A stretch of 64,000 nucleotides of DNA from Rhynchopus euleeides. Its lineage: Eukaryota; Euglenozoa; Diplonemea; Diplonemida; Diplonemidae. Below, piece by piece: positions 43,039-52,785 of this stretch; position 1 is the first letter of the stretch, and each line of letters starts with the position of its first letter. The stretch spans positions 1,488,001 through 1,552,000 of the forward strand of contig OY723297.1 in the NCBI GenBank assembly GCA_963210315.1, read 5' to 3'. Under the pieces are notes generated by a model that searched no databases, was not told the DNA's origin, and saw nothing but the letters and a program-made list of their open reading frames with translations. The position numbers and the translations under genes are program-made.

Positions 43039-44215
43039 TACGCCGGCCTGTGCGCCGTTTGCATCGGAGTTTTCTGTTTTCTGTTGTCACTGGTGCCCTC
43101 TGTTTCCTCACCTACCACACCACACCCCCACACAGACCGCATGAATATCCCGCACGTAGGTGCCGGTAAGTGGGCCGTGCGTGGGGAGCGTGGCGACCCC
43201 GGTGCAGGCTTTGTAGCACGGCGCTGCGACAAACACGCATTATGCGCGGGCACCCTGCCTGTGCCGGGTCTAGTTCTTTTTTGTAAATGTTTGTGCTGGT
43301 CTGCCTTTATCGCTTCCCCCACCCCATGAGCCACGCCTCCGCATACCTGCGTCTGTCTTGTATGCCAGGTGCCGCCTGGTCTGGTCTGGCGGGGTGCGGC
43401 AATGCCCATCCCTGCCCAGGCCAGGCGGGGCCACCCCTTTTGGCTTTTATTACATTGTGCCGTGATTTATTTGATTTTACCCCTGTTTTCGCTTTCTTTT
43501 CTGCCTTGTTTTTTGCGGATCCCTGCCAAACAGCGCAGGAGCAATACCGCATCAAACAGAATGTAGTCATGCAGTGCTGGTGTGCCCGGTGGTGCGCACC
43601 ACACCATATGCGCCTTCCCCGCAGCACTGCCAAAAAAGTCTCCCGCAGCTGGCCGATCCTCCCCCCCGTCCGATGATCGCTGGGAGTTGTGCGAAAAAGG
43701 CCGACCCTCCCTTCTGAATCATGATCGGCCAAGTTGACGAACGAATTGTGTACGAACCGGGGTTTCTCAGTGTCCGAGTGAGAGTTTTTATCAAATGAAG
43801 AACCCTGCGGGTGACGAACCGAACCAAGTCGAGAGCGTGTGTCTGGTTTCATGTTATGCAAAGACAATGCGAGCGTTATATCACACAGAAGAGCGTGTTC
43901 CTCCTCCTCCCGCCCCCCCTCCGCTGCCACCCCGCCCTACATTCTGTTCTGACGCGCCACCCCCCTCCGCCACACTCGTCTTGTCCGCCTTTCGTCACCG
44001 AGACGAATCGCGCTGCTGCCTCCACTTTCGTGTGTTTCTCAGTCCCCTTCCCCTTCTCTCCGTGCACACCGCACCTCACATCCCAGGGTACACTTGCAGC
44101 CTGTGCCCACACACTTCTCCACTCCACATTCCTGGTGATTGTGGATTCTTGTGGCAGCCTCGCGTGATTACCCGCTGCTTTTGGCCTCCTGGCAGTGTCC
44201 CGCTCTGCTGGCACA
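43039..44215. other. Intergenic, 1.2 kb
   Basis: Includes a probable terminal intron and mini-exon of the pyrophosphatase (43033-43135, exon 43136-43144). Otherwise no gene is seen. Confidence 0.45.
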
Positions 44216-45136
44216 ATGGCCGATATTGCCGTGAATGTCGACGTCCGCCAAGAGTATTCCGAAGCCTTGGCGATGTGCAAGCAGGCAGCAGCTGAGGCAG
44301 CCGAGGAGAACAATGTTGTATGAGCCAACCTTGCTTTGCCCCGACCCCCACGCCGCTCCCCTATCTTTGTGTGTTCGTGTGTTGACTGGCCACCCGTCGC
44401 TGTGTGTGAGAGGGCGGATCGTGCGCAGCATTGCCTCCGAATCCTCCAGAGACTTTCACTCCCCGATCACCTTCCGCTTGGCACCGGCACTCTTGATTGT
44501 CAGTGAAGCGTTGTCTGTTCCGATGCATTTTGACTCAACTCGAATTATGACCCCTGCTGCCACTGTCTCCTTCCATCACACGCCCCTCCTGCAGAAGCGG
44601 TCGAAAAATGTGAAGGCTATTGCGGTGATGTTGGTGCTCCTCCTTATCGTTGTCCTGGGAATGCGTCGCACCCTGCGTCCTGCGTATGCTCACCTTGCCG
44701 TCACTTCTTGATTTCACCCTTTACCCCCTGTCATGGGTATCTGTATGACTGGCGGCACGAATTGTTTGAAAAACGCTTGCAAGGATCATCGTCTCTGCAT
44801 GCAGCCCCACTTCCCGTTGCCGTGTCGACTAACTTTTCTCACCACCCTCCCTGCCTCCCTCACAGGAAGGCCGTGCACGTTGCCCCGCCTCGCCCTCTGG
44901 ATGTCGCAGTTCGCCCAACGCCGACTGAGGTTGCCGGGGAGGCAAGGAAGGCTGAAGTGCAGGAGTCAGCACCACTTCCCAAGTCACAGCCCTCAGACAT
45001 TGGCGCCCCAGGCAAGGCGGTGTCACAGCCATCAGAGAAGAGTGACACAGCCAAGGTGGTGTCACAGCCTTCAGCGGAACGAGCACCTGAAGCAAAATCA
45101 GTGACCGAGAAGGCAGGGGCTCCAAAATCGGGTTAA
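44216..45136 (+). CDS. Small single-span membrane protein, 3 exons
   Basis: Exons 44216-44317, 44595-44683 and 44866-45136 (donors GTATGAG and GTATGCT, acceptors TGCAG and CACAG) give 153 residues. Residues 1-34 are acidic and helical (MADIAVNVDVRQEYSEALAM then an Ala/Glu-rich run). Residues 35-41 are basic (KRSKNVK), residues 42-57 form one hydrophobic helix (AIAVMLVLLLIVVLGM), then RRTLRP, and the rest is a Pro/Ser/Lys-rich tail with a twice-used KVVSQPS/KAVSQPS phrase. The short basic-hydrophobic-basic core recalls the end of SNARE-like or other single-pass proteins, but no heptad layers can be claimed. Function unknown. Support comes from three consistent splice junctions that keep frame, not from family similarity. 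Confidence 0.6.
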
Positions 45137-45984
45137 GCCCCACCTTCTCTTCCTGAGTGGCGCTGATTCCTTAAGGCCTGCCAGGCTCGACGTGGGTACG
45201 GCGGCGTTGCGTCGTGGAGATGGTGCGTTCGCCACGGCTTCAAAATGTGAACGATTGACAATTTCGAGCCGTGCGACCGCCGCTTCTTTTTTCCACCTGC
45301 TTCTGCGTTGGCACCTTGCCCCCAGATCGCGGGGGAGGGAGGGGAGGGGGCGGGAGGGCGTGTCCTGTTCCCCCGGATTCAGGAAAAAGATGCACGAATG
45401 GCACACCGCAGCTCTGTTACGGGCACCCCTTGCTACAAGCCACCCATCGCCGTTGGTCTGGGGTGCTGGCCGCTCCCAGACAGCAGCTGTGAAGCTCCTC
45501 TAGACTGCTTAACTGCTTCAGGCGGGGTCCTGACACAAGCACCCCGCCATTCTGGCCCTGGGGAAAGCGAATTCGGCCAGAGTTTTAAGGCCGGGCCCCT
45601 CCCACCACCCCCTTCTCCAGGATCCATTTCCCGGCGGCAAGGTGTGGGGGGCTGCACGCTGTGTGTGCCGTGTGTATGTGAGAGTGGAGGGTCGTTGCCG
45701 AGAGATTCGCTCTCGGTGAAACTTACACAACAAAAAAGTCGAAAGGGCGCAGGCGTGTGGGGACGGGTGGGGAGGGGTTGCCCTTGGCAGGCAGGAGTGG
45801 GTGGGGGGGGAGGGGGAGAGGTCTAACAGCTTTTGTGCCTAACCATAAGCCCGGTTGATATTCGGTGCTGGCTTTGTGTGCCCCACCATCGCATTGTGTG
45901 CTGACGATTCCGTTTTTTCTGATGTGGTGTGGTGTTCTCGCTATCGACGAATACCCGCTCTGGTTCTTCTCTCCCCCCCCCCCC
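45137..45984. other. Intergenic, 0.85 kb
   Basis: No gene recognised; G-rich tracts at 45330-45360 and 45800-45825. A C run then abuts the foldback element at 45985. Confidence 0.4.
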
Positions 45985-48133
45985 TAGGGGGGGTCAAATG
46001 CCACCCTTTTACGTGGACAAACATGATTTTTCAAAAAACCGGCGCAGAGGCCCCAAAGCCCCCGTAAACCCTCCAAACCCCCCCAGATCGGTCCGGAAAC
46101 CCATCGAACCCCACTTTTCCACCATTCCGGGCACCTCAGGTGCCCGAATTGGTGGTGCCCCTGACGACCCCATATTGCGTAGTTTGTGCGTAGTGAAAAG
46201 GGGGGGGGGGGTCTCATTTTTTGATTTACTCAGCCATTCTCTGTCTCTATGCCGGGACCCCAAACTCAAGGAGTTCTTGCTGTTCCGGGGTCAGTGAGGG
46301 TGCAGGCGCTTCAGGTGCTGCAGGTTCTTCAGGTGCTGCAGCGCTGGCAGCCTTCGGTGCGGGTTTCGACGCAGTCTTTGCAGGTCTCTTTGGGGGTGCC
46401 CTTTGGCGCGGTGCCTGCTTCAGCTCGTCGGGTGGAAGCATCAACGCATCATTAAGCGGTGCCTGCTTCAGCTCCTCCGGGTGGAAGCGTCAACGCATCA
46501 TTAAGGAAGAAGGAAGCACAGTTGCTACGCTTTTTTGCAGCTGCAGGAAACGACACCATACCCAACAACAATCCCCAGACCGTCGAGGGAGAGTGGGCGC
46601 CTGGATCCCGTGACACAGATCTCTAGTGCCGTTGTGATCCCCTCGGATAACGTCTCCTGGACGTTGTCAGCGGAGGTTGCCTGTGTGGCGGTGACCTCCG
46701 TATACCCCGCGGGATCCAGTGCCAGTAGCGCCTTCTTCAGCTTTTCGTCGACCCCTCGGCCGACGCTCTCCTTGATGTCAAGGGCCACCTTCAGGGTGGC
46801 ACCTCGCAGCGCCCTGAAGGCTGTGATCGTATCATCATTCACAATCTCGAGGGTGTTCTACGCGGCTCCTGGAACTCACTTCCTTCTCAGGTGTTTCTGG
46901 GCATGGGGCAACCTTGCCCAGGTGTTTCTGGAGTCCCGCCCCACATGTCGTGCGTTCTTTCGTACGGTGTATAGTGAGTTCTGGCAATAATTTTTTGCTC
47001 GGTCAGCGCAGTGCCTCCAGTCCTGTCTCAGTAGCCACACAGAAAGGGGGACCAAAAAAAACTGGGGGGGGACCAAAAAGCGAGACCCCCCCCCCAGATT
47101 GCGTAGTTTGTGCGTAGTGAAAAAGGGGTAAATCAGGGGCACCAATTGGGGTACCTAAATTTTGTGCCACCGTTTGGTACCGGACAGTGCCACTGTGTGG
47201 GAGGTTGGAAAAGAAAATGCCCCAACACACCACATCTGAGGGTTGCAATGCATGTTGCTTGCCAACCACGTCATCCGGTGGGTGTCAGGCGCTATGTAGG
47301 TGGCATTAGCCAGGTCTTCGATGAGTTCTGGCTTGTATATGTACCTCCCTGCCACCATGCACCGGGAGGCTGCCTGTAGGTACGGAACAAGTCCAGATGG
47401 TCGTGTGATTCCTGTGCAGCAGTGCTCCACAACCGGGATGTGTTGACAACGACTGTTGCAACACGAGCTGTACATTCCGGGAACACACGAAGTGCGCTGT
47501 CGTGGTACCCATTGTGCCAGAATTGGTAGTTGCTGCGGTCTACTTTGCCTGGCCCAAGAGCACTGGTACTGAACGGTGCAATATGCGTGGCGAGGTGAAT
47601 GCAACGGAAGGGCGCAAAGTCAATACAGCTCTCGGATGGCGGGTGGTGGTGCCACTAGTGTGTGACGTTCACTCGAGGATACAACGCATCACAATGAATC
47701 AGCAACCGTGGACCGAGTACAATACGCTCTCTGTGGCTGGTGTGGGGGACAAAGGCAGTGCCTGTGCCGCAGGCAGGGAGGTACATATACAAGCCAGAAC
47801 TCATCGAAGACCTGGCTCATGCCACCTACATAGCGCCTGACACCCACCGGATGACGTGGTTGGCAAGCAACATGCATTGCAACCCTCAGATGTGGTGTGT
47901 TGGGGCATTTTCTTTTCCAACCTCCCACACAGTGGCACTGTCCGGTACCAAACGGTGGCACAAAATTTAGGTACCCCAATTCGGGCACCTGAGGTGCCCG
48001 GAATGGTGGAAAAGTGGGGTTCGATGGGTTTCCGGACCGATCTGGGGGGGTTTGGAGGGTTTACGGGGGCTTTGGGGCCTCTGCGCCGGTTTTTTGAAAA
48101 ATCGTGTTTGTCACCCCCATTTGACCCCCCCTA
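45985..48133 (+). mobile_element. Foldback element with ~370-bp arms (family E, copy 1), carrying a nested insertion
   Basis: Without its nested insert (46153-47144 plus one 5-bp duplication) the element is 1152 bp, exactly the length of copy 2. The left arm starts TAGGGGGGGTCAAATG and the right arm ends CATTTGACCCCCCCTA; TA stands at both ends. The arms (left 45985-46152 plus 47145-47355, right about 47775-48133) are nearly perfect inverted repeats around a roughly 420-bp centre. Frames reading outward through the arms end in ...VALSGTKRWHKI and look moderately protein-like, but they are mirror images of one another and no transposase is recognised. Superfamily unassigned; the TA target hints at Tc1/mariner-like mobilisation. 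Confidence 0.8.
46153..47144 (-). mobile_element. Family D element, copy 2 (992 bp), nested in foldback element
   Basis: Inverted copy of 24220-25219 with the same 12-bp ends TGGTGCCCCTGA/TCAGGGGCACCA. The target ATTGG is duplicated at 46148-46152 and 47145-47149. Removing the element and one duplication restores GAATTGGGGTACC, which is exactly the uninterrupted sequence at the same place in foldback copy 2 (about 48370-48382). The size difference from copy 1 comes from a 9-bp in-frame deletion in the Ala/Pro tail and small homopolymer changes. Confidence 0.9.
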
Positions 48134-48209
48134 CCCCCCCCCCCCCCCCCCTGACTGATTTGCAGACGCAAAGTTTGTTGAGTAGATTCTGGGCGTGAGG
48201 GGGGGGGGG
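48134..48209. other. 76-bp spacer between tandem foldback copies
   Basis: Starts with a run of C and ends with a run of G around a short unique sequence (CTGACTGATTTGCAGACGCA). No gene. Confidence 0.5.
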
Positions 48210-49361
48210 TAGGGGGGGTCAAATGCCACCCTTTTACGTGGACAAACACGATTTTTCAAAAAACCGGCGCAGAGGCCCCAAAGCCCCCGTAAACCCTCCA
48301 AACCCCCCCAGATCGGTCCGGAAACCCATCGAACCCCACTTTTCCACCATTCCGGGCACCTCAGGTGCCCGAATTGGGGTACCTAAATTTTGTGCCACCG
48401 TTTGGTACCGTACAGTGCCACTGTGTGGGAGGTTGGAAAAGAAAATGCCCCAACACACCACATCTGAGGGTTGCAATGCATGTTGCTTGCCAACCACGTC
48501 ATCCGGTGGGTGTCAGGCGCTATGTAGGTGGCATTAGCCAGGTCTTCGATGTGTTCTGGCTTGTATATATACCTCCCTGCCACCATGCACCGGGAGGCTG
48601 CCTGTAGGTACGGAACAGTCCAGATGGTCGTGTGATTCCTGTGCAGCAGTGCTCCACAACCGGGATGTGTTGACAACGACTGTTGCAACACGAGCTGTAC
48701 ATTCCGGGAACACATGAAGTGCGCTGTCGTGGTACCCATTGTGCCAGAATTGGTAGTTGCTGCGGTCTACTTTGCCTGGCCCAAGAGCACTGGTACTGAA
48801 CGGTGCAATATGCGTGGCGAGGTGAATACAACGGAAGCGCGCAAAGTCAATACAGCTCTCGGATGGCGGGTGGTGGTGCCACTAGTGTGTGACGTTCACT
48901 CGAGGATACAACGCATCACAATGAATCAGCAACCGTGGACCGAGTACAATACGCTCTCTGTGGCTGGTGTGGGGGACAAAGGCAGTGCCTGTGCCGCAGG
49001 CAGGGAGGTATATATACAAGCCAGAACACATCGAAGACCTGGCTAATGCCACCTACATAGCGCCTGACACCCACCGGATGACGTGGTTGGCAAGCAACAT
49101 GCATTGCAACCCTCAGATGTGGTGTGTTGGGGCATTTTCTTTTCCAACCTCCCACACAGTGGCACTGTACGGTACCAAACGGTGGCACAAAATTTAGGTA
49201 CCCCAATTCGGGCACCTGAGGTGCCCGGAATGGTGGAAAAGTGGGGTTCGATGGGTTTCCGGACCGATCTGGGGGGGTTTGGAGGGTTTACGGGGGCTTT
49301 GGGGCCTCTGCGCCGGTTTTTTTGAAAAATCGTGTTTGTCACCCCCATTTGACCCCCCCTA
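48210..49361 (+). mobile_element. Foldback element with ~370-bp arms (family E, copy 2)
   Basis: 1152 bp in the same orientation as copy 1 and without insertion. Left arm 48210-48581, right arm 48999-49361. The centre (about 48582-48998) is near-identical to copy 1, with a few substitutions, for example GCAACGGAAGG versus ACAACGGAAGC. Arms within this copy share variants not seen in copy 1 (see findings). Confidence 0.8.
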
Positions 49362-49603
49362 GGCATAGTGCCCCAAACATATGTTTTGGGCCAGAATATT
49401 CCAGAATATTTTTTTATGTTTGCAACTTTCAAAAAAGGGCGTTCTGGGCTGGCTGGTGGTGGTTGGGACAAGACCGACGAGATTAGAAGCGGCACTGGTA
49501 GACGGGTTTTGAGGCCCCCCGCCCCCAGGTTCCCCCTGCCCACCTGGACGGACCCAAGTGCCTCACACCGGATCTCTCCCCACCCGGTGGTCCACCTGAC
49601 GGA
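49362..49603 (+). repeat. Dispersed repeat F, copy 1
   Basis: The 49434-49602 core (AGGGCGTTCTGGGCTGG to CACCTGACGGATA, about 170 bp) is identical or nearly so at 58287-58457. On its left lies GGCATAGTGCCCCAAACATATG (49362-49384), which resembles in inverted form the right side of the second copy (CATATGTTTGGGGGCCCATG-like, about 58480-58525), suggesting inverted ends. No tRNA-type A/B boxes or coding frame found; ncRNA or non-autonomous element. Confidence 0.5.
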
Positions 49604-51874
49604 TATTCAAAAAATATTTTCAAAAATATTTTTGCCAAAAAATATTTTAAAATATTTTTTCTATTTTCAGCAAAAAATGGATTTTTTGCTGAAAAAAATT
49701 TCCGGCCAATTTTATGGCCGGAAGTGGGCCCACCCACGACGGGAGGAAAAAAGAGTGAACGGGCAGCATGCCGTTCCTCTTTTTCCCCCCGTGAGGGTGG
49801 GCCCCCCCCTGCCAGGCAAGGTGAAAAAATGAAGAAACGGGCAGCATGCCGTTCTACATTTTTCCTTGCAAGGCAGGGAGGGCGCCCCCCATGCCAGACA
49901 GCAGCCACCCCTGCAGGGGCAACAACTGACGGGCATGGGGAACGAGGTGGGTCTGGACCCGACACCGCCACCACACGCGCAGTGCACCTTTCGGATACAC
50001 TGTCGTGAGTGGGGTGTGGGCAGTTCCCCTATCCTGCGAGCTCCTTTTGGACGAAGAGGTGCAGCGGTTATCTGCAACCTTCGTCCTGGACTTGCCTCGG
50101 GGGGAACGCCACGGTTTACCGCGGGTCCCGACGAGGGCACTCAGGCAGGATCTTCACGCCACCCCGCACCGAGGTCCCTTCTCACGCGGCGTGTCTCCCA
50201 GGTTCATGGCGGCGTCATCAGGTCAGGCTTTGTAGTCTCTACACCATCAGTAGTAAGGGAAATCCTAAAACCATACATGAAATCCACCTTTTGGGCCGCT
50301 GGTGTACGAGGCTTGTTCCTCCAATTGAATCATGTTTGCTGTGTCAGGCAATATCAATACAGCCGCTGAAAGAAGTCAAGGTGTTGTGGATCTGCTGCTC
50401 ACAGGAAGGATTCAGGGTGGATCACAAGACTGACCACCCTCTTTCCTTTGTCAAGTACCCTGTAAAACATCAGAACACCAAGTATCTTTCAACACTACAT
50501 GTTCAAGAGTGGAATCAGTGGAATCGGAAGGGGTCACCTACCACACGGACACAGTTCCCGCGACTAATAAATGCCGAGAGTTCCGGTGTCCGACCACCTG
50601 GTATTACTTGGCTCCATCCACCCAGTCATTACGAGGGGGCGTCCCTTGAAGCCAGTTCCGCAGAACTCAGACCCCCCTTAAAACCAATGTCCTGTGTAGA
50701 CAACTACTTAGCCTGCCTGATGACGACACCAATTCGCTGGGAGAGAGGCCGCGGTCCAGGACCCCAATGGGGATGACGTGGCATTGTTTGACCGAATCGG
50801 TTGTGTAAGTGTGTAGCCCCCTCCGCCCTCTGTCCCTCCCCCCAGGGTGGTGTGTGGAGGCGAGAAGCGCAAACATGCACAGCAAAAAAGTGCGGAGCCC
50901 TGCAATCAAGACAACAAGCGATGGGATGGGGCACATGACCTTGCACGGGGGTGGGGGGCAGAAGAAACCAGACAAATGATTTGACCAACTGAATCGTGCT
51001 AGCTAAACTCCAGAAAGAAGTGTCTTTTTTTTCGTTGAACGCAGCCAAATGAAGAGCGTAACCTGTTTTTTGGCGCACAAAGTGCTAGCACGAACATGAT
51101 GATGTTGGTCTTCTGGTTATGTCTAGTTTATTAGACTTACCTAGGGTACCCCGAGAGAATGTCACCCCCCCCCCCCCTCGGCCTCCGCTTGGGGGGTGAC
51201 ATTCTCACGAACATGATGATGTTGCTCTTCTGGTTATGTGTGTCTAATTTATTCGACTTATCGTGTATGCAAGCAGGCTGGGGTTTCGGGCAGAAAAATG
51301 GCGAACATTGTCTGGAAACCCCGAAAAACCACCCAGAAATGGCCAGAACCCGGTTTTTGGGCCCATTTTCCACCCAGGAACACGTTTTTGGGCCTCTGTG
51401 AAAAATCGATATTTTTGGGATTTTTCGCGATTTTCGCCAACTACTCGCCAAGCCAAAAAATCGATTTTTGGCTGGGAAATGCAACAAATCAACGAATTAG
51501 GCCGTTTTTACCCCTTTCGTGCACTTTTTGGTCCCAGAAGGGTTTACGGGGTGTCCATAACGGCCCTTGGCACAAATCCTTTGGACCCAGACCGCAGCTT
51601 CGGGGGTCATTTTTTGGCGCGAATTTTTCGGATTTTCGTCCGGACCGGTACCGCATTTCAGGGGCAAAAATCTGATTTCCGAGGCCCGGGAATGCTCGCA
51701 GTGGCTTCAAATGGCCAAAAACGTTCAATTTACCCCTTCCCCAAAAAAAAATTCGAAAAGGGTCCCCCTATAAATCGCCGGATTAGGAAGGTTTTTTCCA
51801 ACATATTTTTATATTTTTGAAAATATTTTTTTATGTTTGGAATATTTTCAACATATTTTTTTATGTTTGGAATA
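49604..51874. other. Repeat-rich, composition-shifted region without a recognised gene
   Basis: A/T-rich AATATTTT stretches (49605-49700, 51790-51860) and hairpins such as GGGCCCACCC...GGGTGGGCCC (49727-49810), with the palindrome ACGGGCAGCATGCCGTT twice (49758, 49838). At 51090-51262 a roughly 50-bp sequence (ACGAACATGATGATGTTG...) is directly repeated on either side of the hairpin GAGAATGTCACCCCCC/GGGGGGTGACATTCTC. An open frame at 50009-50776 (255 codons, no recognised motifs) may be a decayed mobile-element gene. Confidence 0.4.
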
Positions 51875-52682
51875 CCGTAAACGGAAAAAGGGTGGACCGT
51901 AAAAATGTTCCAAGTTCCCAAAAAAAGGCCAAACGTTCCATCTTTTTTACGGTCCACCATTTATTGGGACTGAATATGGAAAAGACAATGCGATTTTCGC
52001 CCGCGGGCTGGTGGGTTGCGGGGCGCGGACTGCGGCCTCCACGCCGCAGACTCCCGCACGTAGGCCTCCCGACCTCCCAGCTTTGGACCCTCCCTCCACC
52101 ACCGCAACCAACACCAGCAAGAGAAGCAAGTCCTCCCTGCGTGTGGAAAGGGCACGATCACCACCACTCACCTCGAGACTCACCCACCACCACACCTCGA
52201 GAAGTGTAGTACCATGCAAGGAGCGTTCCGGTAGAAGTAAAAGTAGAACCTGCTGCACGAGCCCACAAAAGCAGCCACAGTACGGCAGGGCGCGCAGACA
52301 GAAGCTGAGACCACCGGGCTCCCTCCGGATGTAAATTCGTGAATCAGTGCCCGGAAAATTCAGGGAAATCGTACTCCTTTAGTGTAGTACACCCTGCAGT
52401 AACTGTGGGAGAACAGTTCCCGGACGATGGTGAGCGCACACTCTGTGTTGAGGCCCTGTGGTGTTAATCCTGCAGCTTCAGTCGTGCGATTTCCTTGGTT
52501 CCTTCGCGACTTCGTCGAAGGAATTCGTAAAAAAAACCGCCAAGTCCACTATCCCAACCGTAAAATAGGTGGACCGTAAAAATGTTCCAAGTTCCGGAAA
52601 AATCCCATTTGTTCCATCTTTTTTACGGTCCACCTATAGTACGGTTCACCTTTATTACGGTCCACAATATTTCCGTTTACGG
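51875..52682. mobile_element. TA-flanked element, CCGTAAACGG family (808 bp)
   Basis: Ends CCGTAAACGGAAA and its complement, with TA outside both (51873-51874 and 52683-52684). The subterminal GTGGACCGTAA sequence is also inverted and recurs near 51893, 51942, 52570 and 52625, giving nested hairpins. The end sequence resembles that of the 345-bp family at 31147 and 60605. The interior (51960-52560) is G/C-rich and shares about 80 bp with the element at 1208-1762. No transposase frame. Confidence 0.6.
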
Positions 52683-52785
52683 TATTTTCAAAATATTTCC
52701 GAAATATAAAAATATTTTCGAAATATTTTCAAAATATTTCCAAAATATAAAAATATTTTGGAAATATTTTCGAAAAATATAAAAA

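Noticed and set aside
47689-49215. Frames in the foldback arms (ending VALSGTKRWHKI)
   Set aside because: They occur as mirror images in both arms, lack a recognised domain and differ between copies by amino-acid changes; kept only as a remark on the element.
50009-50776. 255-codon plus-strand frame
   Set aside because: No recognisable motif, composition unlike host genes and overlapping alternative frames; probably remnant mobile DNA.
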